Shown: positions 1 to 6,655 of the stretch, one piece after another
How the letters are laid out: every line of letters starts with the position of its first letter
Position numbering within the stretch: position 1 is the stretch's first letter
Origin: JACDDK01 sp041747155
GTDB taxonomy: Bacteria > Actinomycetota > Rubrobacteria > Rubrobacterales > Rubrobacteraceae
DNA length: 17,829 nt
NCBI GenBank assembly: GCA_041747155.1
Contig: JBGTFQ010000009.1
Location: 1 to 17,829 of the forward strand
Direction of reading: 5' to 3'
Position numbers and translations under genes: made by a program
Notes under the pieces: model-generated
The model's input: only the letters and a program-made list of their open reading frames with translations
Database searches by the model: none
What the model was told of the DNA's origin: nothing

Positions 1-299
1 GCTAGCTGCATATTCCGCCAGCCAACCACAATGTATATTTCAGAGACCGGCTCCCCCGTACTATTGTCCGTGGCTCGACCGGTGATCGTGCCGGTATTCT
101 CCATCTCTTCGACTGTGGCACCGGATGCTTGGGTACTCTCCTCGCCTGAGCCTTCTTGGGTAGTGGAGCTTTTGGAAGAAGTCGAGTTTTCGGACTTGCC
201 ATCGGACGCTTGCTGAGCGTCCTGCCCTCCCGATGTACATGAGATCAAGCCAAACGCAATGCAGCAGAGCAAGGGTGCTATCTTCGCGATACCATTCAT
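1..299 (-). CDS. Secreted lipoprotein with carboxypeptidase-regulatory-like domain, 3' part missing
   Basis: The reading frame opens with ATG at 299-297 and runs off the left edge after 99 codons, so only the N-terminal part is visible. The first 21 residues form a lipoprotein signal: a short basic N-terminus (MNGIAK), a hydrophobic core, and a lipobox LISC with the modified cysteine at residue 21. A Ser/Thr/Gln/Glu-rich linker follows (about residues 22-70). The last visible residues (TGTITGRATDNSTGEPVSEI) look like the first strands of a carboxypeptidase regulatory-like or CnaB-type beta-sandwich. An AGGGA ribosome site lies 4 bases before the ATG, and a good promoter sits at 332-360. An outer-face, membrane-anchored protein is likely; the function is unknown. 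Confidence 0.7.
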   Translation of the reverse strand, partial: MNGIAKIAPLLCCIAFGLISCTSGGQDAQQASDGKSENSTSSKSSTTQEGSGEESTQASGATVEEMENTGTITGRATDNSTGEPVSEIYIVVGWRNMQL

Positions 300-331
300 G
301 CTGTCCCTTTCCCGAGGTAAGTTGATAATGG

Positions 332-360
332 ACTATAAAGTACGAGAACGCTTAGGGCAA
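332..360 (-). promoter_or_regulatory. Candidate sigma70-type promoter for the leftward lipoprotein gene
   Basis: Read on the minus strand, TTGCCC (360-355) and TATAGT (337-332) are separated by exactly 17 bases. The -35 has 4 of 6 and the -10 has 5 of 6 consensus bases. The predicted start of transcription near 325 leaves a leader of about 26 bases before the ATG at 299, with the ribosome site inside it. Confidence 0.5.
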
Positions 361-569
361 ACCGTCGCTGCGAGCATTCGACGCTGAGTGCCTGGAGAAA
401 CCGCAGTGGAAATCGCCCGTCAATAAAGCGATTAAGTGCTAAATGTCGTCTCAGAGTCCGCACGACAATCACATTGCTGTTAACCGTTATGTAAGATTTG
501 CGTATCGCTTGTGGCAATTCCGTGTGGTAATTTGCGCTTATAAGCAGCATACAAGGGATATGGGGACGA

Positions 570-584
570 TGGATCTCTGATCCA
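570..584. promoter_or_regulatory. Perfect palindrome, operator-like, upstream of the PhnD-like gene
   Basis: TGGATC, the spacer TCT, and GATCCA form a perfect inverted repeat with 6-bp arms and a 3-base spacer. It ends 57 bases before the ATG at 642. It could be a repressor site or a small RNA hairpin. No regulator is encoded nearby, so its role is inferred from position and symmetry only. Confidence 0.25.
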
Positions 585-641
585 CAGACATTCGGTGCTC
601 GTACAAACTAAAAATCTTCAAGAAGAAAGGACCTGTATCTC

Positions 642-1535
642 ATGCTCAAACGTTTGACGATCTTGGCGCTCGTACTCTTGCTGGCTGGCTGCGGTGGTAG
701 TAGCGGAGGCGGCGATAGTGGAGGAGGAGGCGATTCGGGTTCCAGCGGTGAGCCATTGCAGGTTGGTCTGATCCCGAACGAAAACCCCAAAGAAGTCGAG
801 GCGCAATACCAGCCGCTGGAAGACTACCTCAACGAAGAGCTAGGACGCGAAGTAGAGCTTTCGGTCCCAACGACCTACAACGCCGTGGTTGAGGCGATGG
901 TCTCTGGGAAGCTGGATCTCGCCTACTTCGGCGGCTTGACTTACGTGCAGGCGCGTCAACGTGCGGACGTTCATCCGCTCTTCACCGAAGTCAATCCCCG
1001 CACCGGGACCACGAAGTATCGTTCCGTCATCATCGTCCCGGCGGATAGCGACGTAGAGAAGGTCGAAGATCTGAAAGGCGAGGATTTCGCCTTTGGCAGT
1101 GTGTCATCCACCTCGGGTTCGCTCTATCCGTCGATCATGCTCGACGCGGCGGGCCTCGACTACCGCAAGGATATGGGAGAAGTCGTCTACACCGGCGGCC
1201 ACGATACGACGGCTCAGGCGGTGGCGAACGGACGGGTCGCAGCCGGTGGCTTGGAGGATAGAATTCTCTACAACCTGCAAGACGAGGGAGCTATCGAGAA
1301 GGACTCCGTCAAAGTGATAGAGGAGTCTGAGCCGATAGAAGGTTACCCCTGGGTCGTGCGCGACGCCCTCTCGGACAAAGATGAGGAGGCGCTCACCGAT
1401 GCGTTTCTCAGCATAGAAGACCCGAAGCTCCTCGACCTCCTGCGCGCCGAATCCTACGAGAAAGTCAAAGCCAGCGACTACGATTACGCGGAGAAACAGG
1501 CCCGTAAACTCGATCTGATCGCAGAGGCCCAATAG
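642..1535 (+). CDS. PhnD-family phosphate/phosphite/phosphonate-type substrate-binding lipoprotein
   Basis: Periplasmic-binding-protein-like lipoprotein of 297 residues, expected to capture an oxyanion ligand for an ABC importer on the outer face of the membrane. The signal peptide ends in LLAGC, with the lipidated cysteine at residue 17. A Gly/Ser/Asp-rich flexible linker follows at 18-36. The binding domain begins near residue 38 (LQVGLIPNENP). Residues 76-101 (PTTYNAVVEAMVSGKLDLAYFGG region) and the anion-loop motif GSVSSTSG at 152-159 match the PhnD/PtxB family, as does TGGHDTTAQAVANG at 184-197. Start: ATG with AAAGGA 10 bases upstream. No permease or ATPase gene is next to it; the following gene is a second PhnD-family protein. 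The exact ligand cannot be read from sequence. Confidence 0.88.
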   Translation: MLKRLTILALVLLLAGCGGSSGGGDSGGGGDSGSSGEPLQVGLIPNENPKEVEAQYQPLEDYLNEELGREVELSVPTTYNAVVEAMVSGKLDLAYFGGLTYVQARQRADVHPLFTEVNPRTGTTKYRSVIIVPADSDVEKVEDLKGEDFAFGSVSSTSGSLYPSIMLDAAGLDYRKDMGEVVYTGGHDTTAQAVANGRVAAGGLEDRILYNLQDEGAIEKDSVKVIEESEPIEGYPWVVRDALSDKDEEALTDAFLSIEDPKLLDLLRAESYEKVKASDYDYAEKQARKLDLIAEAQ

Positions 1536-1541
1536 CGGAAC

Positions 1542-1547
1542 GGAGGA
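1542..1547 (+). promoter_or_regulatory. Strong ribosome-binding site that decides the start of the second PhnD-like gene
   Basis: GGAGGA lies 6 bases after the stop codon of the preceding gene. The only in-frame codon at a usable distance is CTG at 1552-1554, preceded by ATT at 1549. No ATG, GTG or TTG occurs in this frame until GTG at 1645, which is too far to use this site. Confidence 0.6.
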
Positions 1548-1551
1548 AATT

Positions 1552-2403
1552 CTGTCCGGGCGAGGAACGATAGAGTACCCTGAGGAGCTTCGCTTCATTA
1601 GCTATCTCTCGCCCGGAATACCGCGAGCGTTCTTCGAGGCGGTCGTGGATTGTGTACGGCGGGAGTTGGGCCAGCGGGTCTCACTTTCGATGGAGACGCG
1701 GATATCGGGTCCTACGAGGGAGTCCGCAGATCCCTTCTCCAAAGGTGAGGCCGACGTTGGGTTTATGTGCTCACCGGCGTTTTTCTGGCTACGCGAACCG
1801 GAAGAGCCGCCGGTGGAGTTGCTTCTCGCAGCGCCGGTATTCGGGGACTCCCGAGCACCGGGGCGACCAGTCTACTTCTCCGAACTCATAGTGCGTCGCG
1901 ACAGCCTTGCGAGGTCGTTCCTCGACCTTCGGGGAGGTTCATGGGCCTACAACGACCCGTGCTCCCTCAGCGGCTACTACAACGTGCTGAAGAAGCTGGC
2001 GCGGATGGGCGAGGATCTTGAGTTCTTCAGCCGAACGTACTGTTCTGGCTCTCACCTGAAATCCATGGAGATGATCGTGTGCGGCGCGGTGGACGCGGCC
2101 ATCATAGACTCCAACGTACTACGCATAAAGCTTCAGTCCAACCCGGAGCTTGGCGAGCGGCTGCGGGTAATCGAAACCTGGGGACCGTTCCCGATCCAAC
2201 CAATCGTACTTCGCTCGAACCGTCACCCGAGATTGAAGGAGCGCTTGCTAGCGGCCCTTCTGAACATCAGCGGGAACTCACCTTCCCTGATGGATTTTGG
2301 CCTAGAGTGCTTCGTTCCCATCACCTATGAGCATTACGCCACCGAGAAGGACGTCCTGAGACAGTGCGAACGTGCGCTGGACGTAACGATCCCGATTACC
2401 TGA
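1552..2403 (+). CDS. Second PhnD-family binding-protein homologue, no signal peptide, probable CTG start
   Basis: From CTG 1552 the protein has 283 residues. The frame is open from 1519, and residues 13-40 (LRFISYLSPGIPRAFFEAVV onward) are a normal first strand and helix for a PhnD-like fold. The GTG at 1645, the first conventional start, would delete them. The anion-loop motif NDPCSLSGYY is at residues 134-143, the equivalent of NDPxSxSGY in PhnD proteins. ADVGFMCSPAFFWL (67-80) and VCGAVDAAIID (176-186) are further family landmarks. There is no signal peptide or lipobox, so it is probably cytoplasmic, perhaps a ligand sensor rather than a transporter subunit. It lies 16 bases after the lipoprotein gene and is probably co-transcribed and translationally coupled. 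Seven cysteines are unusual for an exported binding protein. Start choice is the main uncertainty; a frameshift in the assembly is the alternative. Confidence 0.75.
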   Translation: MSGRGTIEYPEELRFISYLSPGIPRAFFEAVVDCVRRELGQRVSLSMETRISGPTRESADPFSKGEADVGFMCSPAFFWLREPEEPPVELLLAAPVFGDSRAPGRPVYFSELIVRRDSLARSFLDLRGGSWAYNDPCSLSGYYNVLKKLARMGEDLEFFSRTYCSGSHLKSMEMIVCGAVDAAIIDSNVLRIKLQSNPELGERLRVIETWGPFPIQPIVLRSNRHPRLKERLLAALLNISGNSPSLMDFGLECFVPITYEHYATEKDVLRQCERALDVTIPIT

Positions 2404-2475
2404 ACGGCCACTGCTTTCGCGCAGGATCTCTCTCGAAAAAAGCTTGCCCAATCGCGGCCTCGCCTCGTAAGTCTG

Positions 2476-3852
2476 TTAGACCCAGATGTCTGAGGTTACG
2501 TCTCCGCCTGGATAGCGCATCTCGTGAGCACGGGCGGGTCCGGCAGGCTCATTGCCGAAGTCTACGTAGAAGTTCTCGTTGATCTTCATGCCGCCCTGTT
2601 CTGTGTCGCAGTCGATCTGGAGCATATAGGAGCCTTTTTCGGCTATCTCGGGGTAGAACTGGTTGTCCCAACTGCTGTAGAGCGAGTTGGAGACGTACAG
2701 CCGTTTGCCGTCGAGCGAGAGTTGCAGCATCTGCGGCCCGCCTTCGAGCTTGTGTCCGGCTACTTCGGCGCTCTTACCGAGCAAGCCGCCGCACCAGACC
2801 TGTCCGGAGAGACGGGGGTTGGAAGGATCGCTGATATCGTACTGTCGGAGGTCGCCGTGTAGCCAGTTGGAGAAGTAGAGGAAGCGGTCGTCCATCGAGA
2901 TCAAGATATCCGTGATCAGTCCAGGCAGCGGCATCGGAAAGCCTTCTAGCTCTACTGAAGGCACATCCACGACTTTCTCCAACTGGTAGCTTCCATTCTC
3001 TTTGCTCCAGTGGATCACGTTAGAGCTCAAAGCCGCGCCGACGAAGCCGTGCGTACTCTCAGGATCGTGATGGAAGCGGACTTCGAGCGGGATCATGCCT
3101 TCCTCACCGAGGTCTTCAGTGCGCACTATCTCTCGCTTTTCCCAGTCCCAGAAGTGGATCTGCGTGCCGTACTTGCCATCGGCGACCTCGGCGGGATCGA
3201 AGCCTCCCTGATAGGTGTTCGGGGCGGCCCACTCGCTGCTGACCATGATGTTGTGGCGCGGCTGATACCAGAAGTCGTAGTTGAACCGCATGCCCTCCAT
3301 GTCGTTCTCCCAACGTCCAACGACGTCGAAGTTCCCGTCGAGCAAGAGGAAACCACCGGGCCCTTCACCCTCGCTGTCGCCGAGCATGGAGATCATGACG
3401 TGCCCGTCGGCCAGACAATGAACGGTGTGAGGAGCGGTGAGGTTGGTCTTCTCCACGATCTCCTCGGGCTCTACGATCTTGTGGAGCTTGGGTGCTCGCT
3501 CGTCGGCGGTGTCTATGATGTGGATGCGGCTGGAACGCTGCCCCGGCACCACGAGGTAGCGACGCTCCTTACCTTCTTCGTCGTGGCAGGAGCTACAGGC
3601 ATTCCATCCAAAGTGGTGCAACTCATCCCCGAGGTTCGGCATCGGTGTGCGGTGAACCACCTGAGAGTATGTTGGGGAATCCGGGTCTACATCGACCGTC
3701 GCCAGATAGTCCGGCTCCTCAATATCCGTCCCGACGTACAGGGCGACGGTGTACAGTGTCTTCTCGGGCTCCGCATTCATGGCCTCTTCGGGCGATGCGT
3801 ATCCCGGCCCCTGACAGGCGTGGCCCTCTTGGTGCCCTTGCGACTCAGTCAT
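2476..3852 (-). CDS. Selenium-binding protein / methanethiol oxidase family (SELENBP1/MTO)
   Basis: A full-length, 458-residue member of the SBP56 family, readable end to end against human SELENBP1 from memory. Landmarks are GPGYASPEEAM (15-25), PDYLATVDVDPDSP (47-60), LGDELHHFGWNACSSC (74-89), APHTVHC (140-146), FWYQPRHN (194-201), SEWAAPN (206-212), GLITDILISMDDRFLYFSNW (311-330), GGPQMLQLSLDGKRLY (371-386) and the C-terminal HEMRYPGGDVTSDIW. Characterised relatives are copper-dependent methanethiol oxidases, converting methanethiol to formaldehyde, H2S and H2O2. The family histidines are present. The position of human Cys57 is Ser63 here, while the CSSC pair (86, 89) is kept. Start: ATG with AAGGAG 6 bases upstream. 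No signal peptide is seen. The gene is single, divergent from the HAD gene and convergent with the PhnD pair. Confidence 0.93.
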   Translation of the reverse strand: MTESQGHQEGHACQGPGYASPEEAMNAEPEKTLYTVALYVGTDIEEPDYLATVDVDPDSPTYSQVVHRTPMPNLGDELHHFGWNACSSCHDEEGKERRYLVVPGQRSSRIHIIDTADERAPKLHKIVEPEEIVEKTNLTAPHTVHCLADGHVMISMLGDSEGEGPGGFLLLDGNFDVVGRWENDMEGMRFNYDFWYQPRHNIMVSSEWAAPNTYQGGFDPAEVADGKYGTQIHFWDWEKREIVRTEDLGEEGMIPLEVRFHHDPESTHGFVGAALSSNVIHWSKENGSYQLEKVVDVPSVELEGFPMPLPGLITDILISMDDRFLYFSNWLHGDLRQYDISDPSNPRLSGQVWCGGLLGKSAEVAGHKLEGGPQMLQLSLDGKRLYVSNSLYSSWDNQFYPEIAEKGSYMLQIDCDTEQGGMKINENFYVDFGNEPAGPARAHEMRYPGGDVTSDIWV

Positions 3853-3884
3853 AAGCCTCTCCTTCCCATTCCCGTTGGATTCTC

Positions 3885-3914
3885 ACTCTACACCGTTTGT
3901 GATACGCGATGCAA
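3885..3914 (-). promoter_or_regulatory. Candidate promoter for the SELENBP/MTO gene
   Basis: On the minus strand TTGCAT (3914-3909) and TAGAGT (3890-3885) are 18 bases apart. Transcription would start near 3878, about 25 bases before the ATG at 3852, leaving room for the AAGGAG site. Confidence 0.4.
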
Positions 3915-3991
3915 GCGAAACACGGCACTTTTAGGAAGTTGTAAGAAACTAACAGCATGAAGAGTTTGTGGAGCCTCGCGGATCATACCTG

Positions 3992-4021
3992 TTGACGAAG
4001 TTGTTCACCGCAAGTTAGGAC
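3992..4021 (+). promoter_or_regulatory. Candidate promoter for the HAD phosphatase gene
   Basis: TTGACG (3992-3997) is a 5 of 6 match to a -35 element. TAGGAC (4016-4021) lies 18 bases downstream and is a weak -10 of the kind often seen in GC-rich Gram-positives. The implied leader is only about 12 bases, which fits the weak ribosome site before the ATG at 4040. Confidence 0.33.
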
Positions 4022-4039
4022 TCGGGGTATCATTGGACG

Positions 4040-4801
4040 ATGCGTGTCGCTGGGCTACTCATAGATCTGGACGGAACCTTGTACACGAACGATGGTCCTG
4101 TAGAGGGTGCCCGCGAGGCATTGGACCGCCTCGACCGGGCTGGGGTCGCATATCGTTTCGTGACCAACGCCACTCACATGTCCCGGCGAATGATCTCCGG
4201 CCATCTGGAGAGTCTCGGGTTCGCTGTGAGTGAAGGTTGGATCCTCACTCCCGCCACCGCCGTGGCACAGAAGCTGAAGGTCGAGGGACTGAGTTGCTTC
4301 CCACTGGTCGAAGAAAACCTCCTAGAAGATCTAGAAGGCGTTCTGATAACCCAAGACTCTCCGGGTTGCGTGCTAGTGGGTAACGTGGGTGAAGGCTTTA
4401 CCTACGGTCGCCTGGACACAGCTTTCCGGCACCTGATGGCGGGCGCGGAGCTTATCGCTCTGTCGAAGAACCGCTACTGGCAGAGAGCTGGCGGCGAGCT
4501 TGCCCTGGACGCGGGGCCGTTTGTGTCGGCCCTTGAGTACGCTAGCGGCAAACGCGCCATCACCGTCGGTAAGCCCGAACGCGCCTTCTTTGAGCTTGCG
4601 TTGCGAGACATCAGTTTACCTCCCGGCACGGTTGCCATGGTCGGGGACGACCCGGAGCTTGACATCGTTGGAGCCCAGGCCGCTGGCCTGCATGCAATTC
4701 TCGTCGAGACTGGCAGGTATGCGTCCGGAGCGAAGCTACCTGCGCAACCTGACCTCATCCTGAAAAGCGTGACGCAACTGCCGGAAACGTTGGGCGTATA
4801 G
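4040..4801 (+). CDS. HAD-superfamily hydrolase, subfamily IIA (NagD / LHPP-like phosphatase)
   Basis: A 253-residue HAD phosphatase with all four motifs in order. Motif I is DLDGTLY (Asp9 nucleophile, Asp11). Motif II is VTNAT (41-45). Motif III is Lys178 in VGKPE. Motif IV is GDDPELDIVGAQAAG (202-216). The cap between motifs II and III (about 70-170) is the type C2 cap of the NagD/phosphoglycolate-phosphatase/LHPP group, and the short TDGTLY-like start resembles LHPP-like proteins. It should dephosphorylate a small phosphometabolite or phospho-amino acid in the cytoplasm; the substrate is not predictable. The ribosome site is weak (GGA just upstream), but the DLDG motif at residue 9 makes a more distal start unlikely. 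It is a single gene, convergent with the beta-propeller lipoprotein gene, with 47 bases between them and no clear terminator. Confidence 0.88.
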   Translation: MRVAGLLIDLDGTLYTNDGPVEGAREALDRLDRAGVAYRFVTNATHMSRRMISGHLESLGFAVSEGWILTPATAVAQKLKVEGLSCFPLVEENLLEDLEGVLITQDSPGCVLVGNVGEGFTYGRLDTAFRHLMAGAELIALSKNRYWQRAGGELALDAGPFVSALEYASGKRAITVGKPERAFFELALRDISLPPGTVAMVGDDPELDIVGAQAAGLHAILVETGRYASGAKLPAQPDLILKSVTQLPETLGV

Positions 4802-4848
4802 GGCGAGCGCAGGCTTTATGGCGTTAAAACTCCGGGCTTGGGTCTGGT

Positions 4849-5913
4849 TCATTGCGGTTCGAGGATCTGTAGTTGGTCCTCGGATCTGCTGGCGATGAAG
4901 ACGCGACCGCTGACCGGGTCGACGGCGACGGTATTCGGCTGAGGGACTGTGGTGTAGCGGGAGATCTCACGCAGCGAGTCGCCTTCGAGCGCGAACCGGA
5001 CAACCTGCTGCTTGGCCGTTAGGGTGACCCAAAGTTCATCTCGCTTGAGATCTACGGCTATGCCATAAGGCGAACCGGTGAGGGTGACGCGCCCGACGTG
5101 CTTCAACTCCGGGCTTGTTCCGTAGATGAGGATCGCGTCGCCCCGAGTGTCCGTCACGTAGAATTGGTTTTCGGGACCGGCCTTGACGTGGGTGGGGCCT
5201 TCACCTGCGTCCACGGTACCCACGGACTTCAGGGTATCCGCCTCGAAGACCTCCATCACCAGACCCCGAACGCCTACTATTCCGATAAGATCGCTCGCCG
5301 TAACCGCAACTCCTCCGGGTTGTAGTGGAGTCTCTATCTTCTCCAATCCACGACCGTCTTCGATGATCGAGGCCGTAGTCGCTTTTTCGTTGGCGACTAC
5401 GATGCGACCGCTACTGGTCGCGGCGACATTGTGCGGAAAATCGCCCACCGGCGTCTCCGAGACGATCTCGCCGTCCGGCAGACCGACTTGGACGAGGGAA
5501 TCGGCGTTCTCCGCCGGTACGAGCACCGGACCGCCGGGGCCGACGATACCCAGATGCCGGGCCGATCCCGGTAGATTCACCCTCTGTGAAATTTTCCCGC
5601 TCTCGCCGTCGACCAGCGCGAGCTCGGCGGGCTTGCGCAAACTCACCGCGACGAGCCCGGTCTCCGGATCGGCAGCCAACCCCTCAGGCGCGTTTGCCAA
5701 CGAGATCACCCGACCAGCTGGCTTCTCTTTGCTCGCCGGAGCCTTCTCGGGCTCCGGCGCGGGTGGGGGCTTCTCCGAGTCTCGCTTCTTCGAGGTTTGT
5801 TGCGACGGCTCCGGCGCTTGGGTTTCTTGTTCCGATGCACAGCCTGCGGACATGAAACCGGCGGTAGCTAAAACTATCAAGGTCAGCGTGCATCGAGATG
5901 CAAGGCGCCTCAC
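4849..5913 (-). CDS. Lipoprotein with seven-bladed YncE/NHL-type beta-propeller
   Basis: The 354-residue protein starts at GTG 5913, with GGGAGG 6 bases upstream. A basic signal sequence ends in the lipobox MSAGC (Cys25). A Pro/Glu/Lys-rich linker fills residues 26-67. The remainder is made of about seven repeats, each beginning with a Pro-containing turn and a strand such as APEGLAAD, FPHNVAAT, PGGVAVTA, PTHVKAGP, SPYGIAVD and QPNTVAVD. This is the pattern of a YncE/SMP-30-like propeller. No catalytic residues are recognisable; a binding or scaffold role on the outer face of the membrane is likely. It sits 37 bases behind the membrane-protein gene and is probably transcribed with it. Its lipoprotein linker gives the low-complexity stretch near 5710-5840. 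Confidence 0.85.
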   Translation of the reverse strand: MRRLASRCTLTLIVLATAGFMSAGCASEQETQAPEPSQQTSKKRDSEKPPPAPEPEKAPASKEKPAGRVISLANAPEGLAADPETGLVAVSLRKPAELALVDGESGKISQRVNLPGSARHLGIVGPGGPVLVPAENADSLVQVGLPDGEIVSETPVGDFPHNVAATSSGRIVVANEKATTASIIEDGRGLEKIETPLQPGGVAVTASDLIGIVGVRGLVMEVFEADTLKSVGTVDAGEGPTHVKAGPENQFYVTDTRGDAILIYGTSPELKHVGRVTLTGSPYGIAVDLKRDELWVTLTAKQQVVRFALEGDSLREISRYTTVPQPNTVAVDPVSGRVFIASRSEDQLQILEPQ

Positions 5914-5950
5914 TCGCTGCCTCCCGAAGTTGAAGGAATCCGTCGTAGCC

Positions 5951-6448
5951 TTAAACCATCAGGGGGGTCAGAGCGAGGAACATTACTATCCCCACCGCGA
6001 TGCCGACCACCAGTTGCACTACGGCGCCGAGTGCTCCGCTCGCGAATCGCCCGGTGAGATCTTCTTCGGAGTCTGACATAGCCGCGTCTGCCGTCACCAG
6101 TAAGATGAGCAGGATTTCGATAGCTTTGTCGGTGTGCCCCACGGCATCGAGCACATTCACGTAGAAATAGGACGCTATAGAAGCGACGGCTACCGAGATC
6201 AGCGCGACGCGCACCAACGAGCGAACCCGCGCCAGCGGAGAGACGGGCAGAACTAAAGCGGCGGAGAGCGACACGTAAGCCAGCACGTTTCCCACAAACA
6301 AGAGTTGGTAGATCGGCAACATCTTCCCGTTTCCAAGAAAGCCTTCGATCAGGAACAGGTAAAGGTGGATGCCGGCAGTCCCTAAAGCTAGAAGCAGGAT
6401 CCCAATCCCCAAAGCGCCGATACTCGAACGGTCCTCGGCCTGTTGCAT
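5951..6448 (-). CDS. Small polytopic membrane protein of unknown function
   Basis: The start is ATG 6448 (MQQAEDRSSIG), fixed by a near-perfect AAGGAGG 6 bases upstream; a longer frame to 6535 is open but has no ribosome site. The 165-residue protein has about five hydrophobic segments: 10-33, 42-66, 77-101, 108-123 and 137-162. The third carries VASIASYFYVNVLDAVGHTD in and after it. A soluble acidic loop (MSDSEEDLTG) separates helices 4 and 5. I do not recognise the family. It is followed after 37 bases by the beta-propeller lipoprotein gene, so the pair may form a membrane-anchored complex. Function cannot be assigned. Confidence 0.75.
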   Translation of the reverse strand: MQQAEDRSSIGALGIGILLLALGTAGIHLYLFLIEGFLGNGKMLPIYQLLFVGNVLAYVSLSAALVLPVSPLARVRSLVRVALISVAVASIASYFYVNVLDAVGHTDKAIEILLILLVTADAAMSDSEEDLTGRFASGALGAVVQLVVGIAVGIVMFLALTPLMV

Positions 6449-6454
6449 AACTAT

Positions 6455-6461
6455 CCTCCTT
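6455..6461 (-). promoter_or_regulatory. Shine-Dalgarno site setting the start of the membrane-protein gene
   Basis: On the minus strand AAGGAGG ends 6 bases before ATG 6448. This is why the shorter 165-residue form is chosen over the 194-residue open frame. Confidence 0.7.
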
Positions 6462-6477
6462 GTGCGTTGGCGCAAAC

Positions 6478-6507
6478 CGTATACGCAGTCACGGCTATAT
6501 CTCTCAA
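6478..6507 (-). promoter_or_regulatory. Candidate promoter for the membrane-protein / propeller pair
   Basis: On the minus strand TTGAGA (6507-6502) and TATACG (6483-6478) are 18 bases apart. The predicted transcript starts near 6471, about 23 bases before ATG 6448, and includes the AAGGAGG site. It also places this pair on its own transcript, separate from the redox cluster upstream. Confidence 0.45.
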
Positions 6508-6655
6508 TACAGATACTATCTCGCCGCACCCCCACAAATCATTACGTATGTATTAAATGTTACACGAAGCGCAAACCACGAACGCATCTTCCACCATGGG
6601 AGGATAACTGTTGCGGGCTGTAGTGGATCAATCTCCGACGGTCTTATCTCGTTTA

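Larger units (their letters stand above)
300..641. other. Divergent intergenic region between two lipoprotein genes
   Basis: This 342-base stretch separates the leftward lipoprotein gene from the rightward PhnD-like gene. It is more AT-rich than the genes around it. I see a good minus-strand promoter (332-360) and a palindrome (570-584). A possible plus-strand -10 hexamer TATAAG lies at 539-544, but it has no convincing -35 at normal spacing. The sequence TAACcGTTA at 481-489 is a short inverted repeat. The ribosome site for the PhnD-like gene (AAAGGA, about 626-631) is 10 bases before its ATG. An 84-codon minus-strand frame at 296-550 has no ribosome site or recognisable product, and I do not call it a gene. 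Confidence 0.6.

Noticed and set aside
296..550. 84-codon minus-strand open frame in the intergenic region
   Set aside because: No ribosome site, no recognisable product, overlaps the promoter and start of the lipoprotein gene.
700..750. GGC/GGA-rich repeat near the start of the PhnD lipoprotein gene
   Set aside because: It is the Gly/Ser linker just after the lipidated cysteine, common in such lipoproteins.
2404..2475. Terminator between the convergent PhnD-like and SELENBP genes
   Set aside because: Only a 4-bp stem (CTGC/GCAG) without a T-run; too weak to call.
3010..3960. 316-codon plus-strand frame opposite the SELENBP/MTO gene
   Set aside because: Antisense shadow of a clearly conserved gene; the translation has no family features.
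5183..6076. 297-codon plus-strand frame opposite the propeller lipoprotein
   Set aside because: Ser/Pro/Arg-rich shadow translation spanning two real minus-strand genes and their gap.
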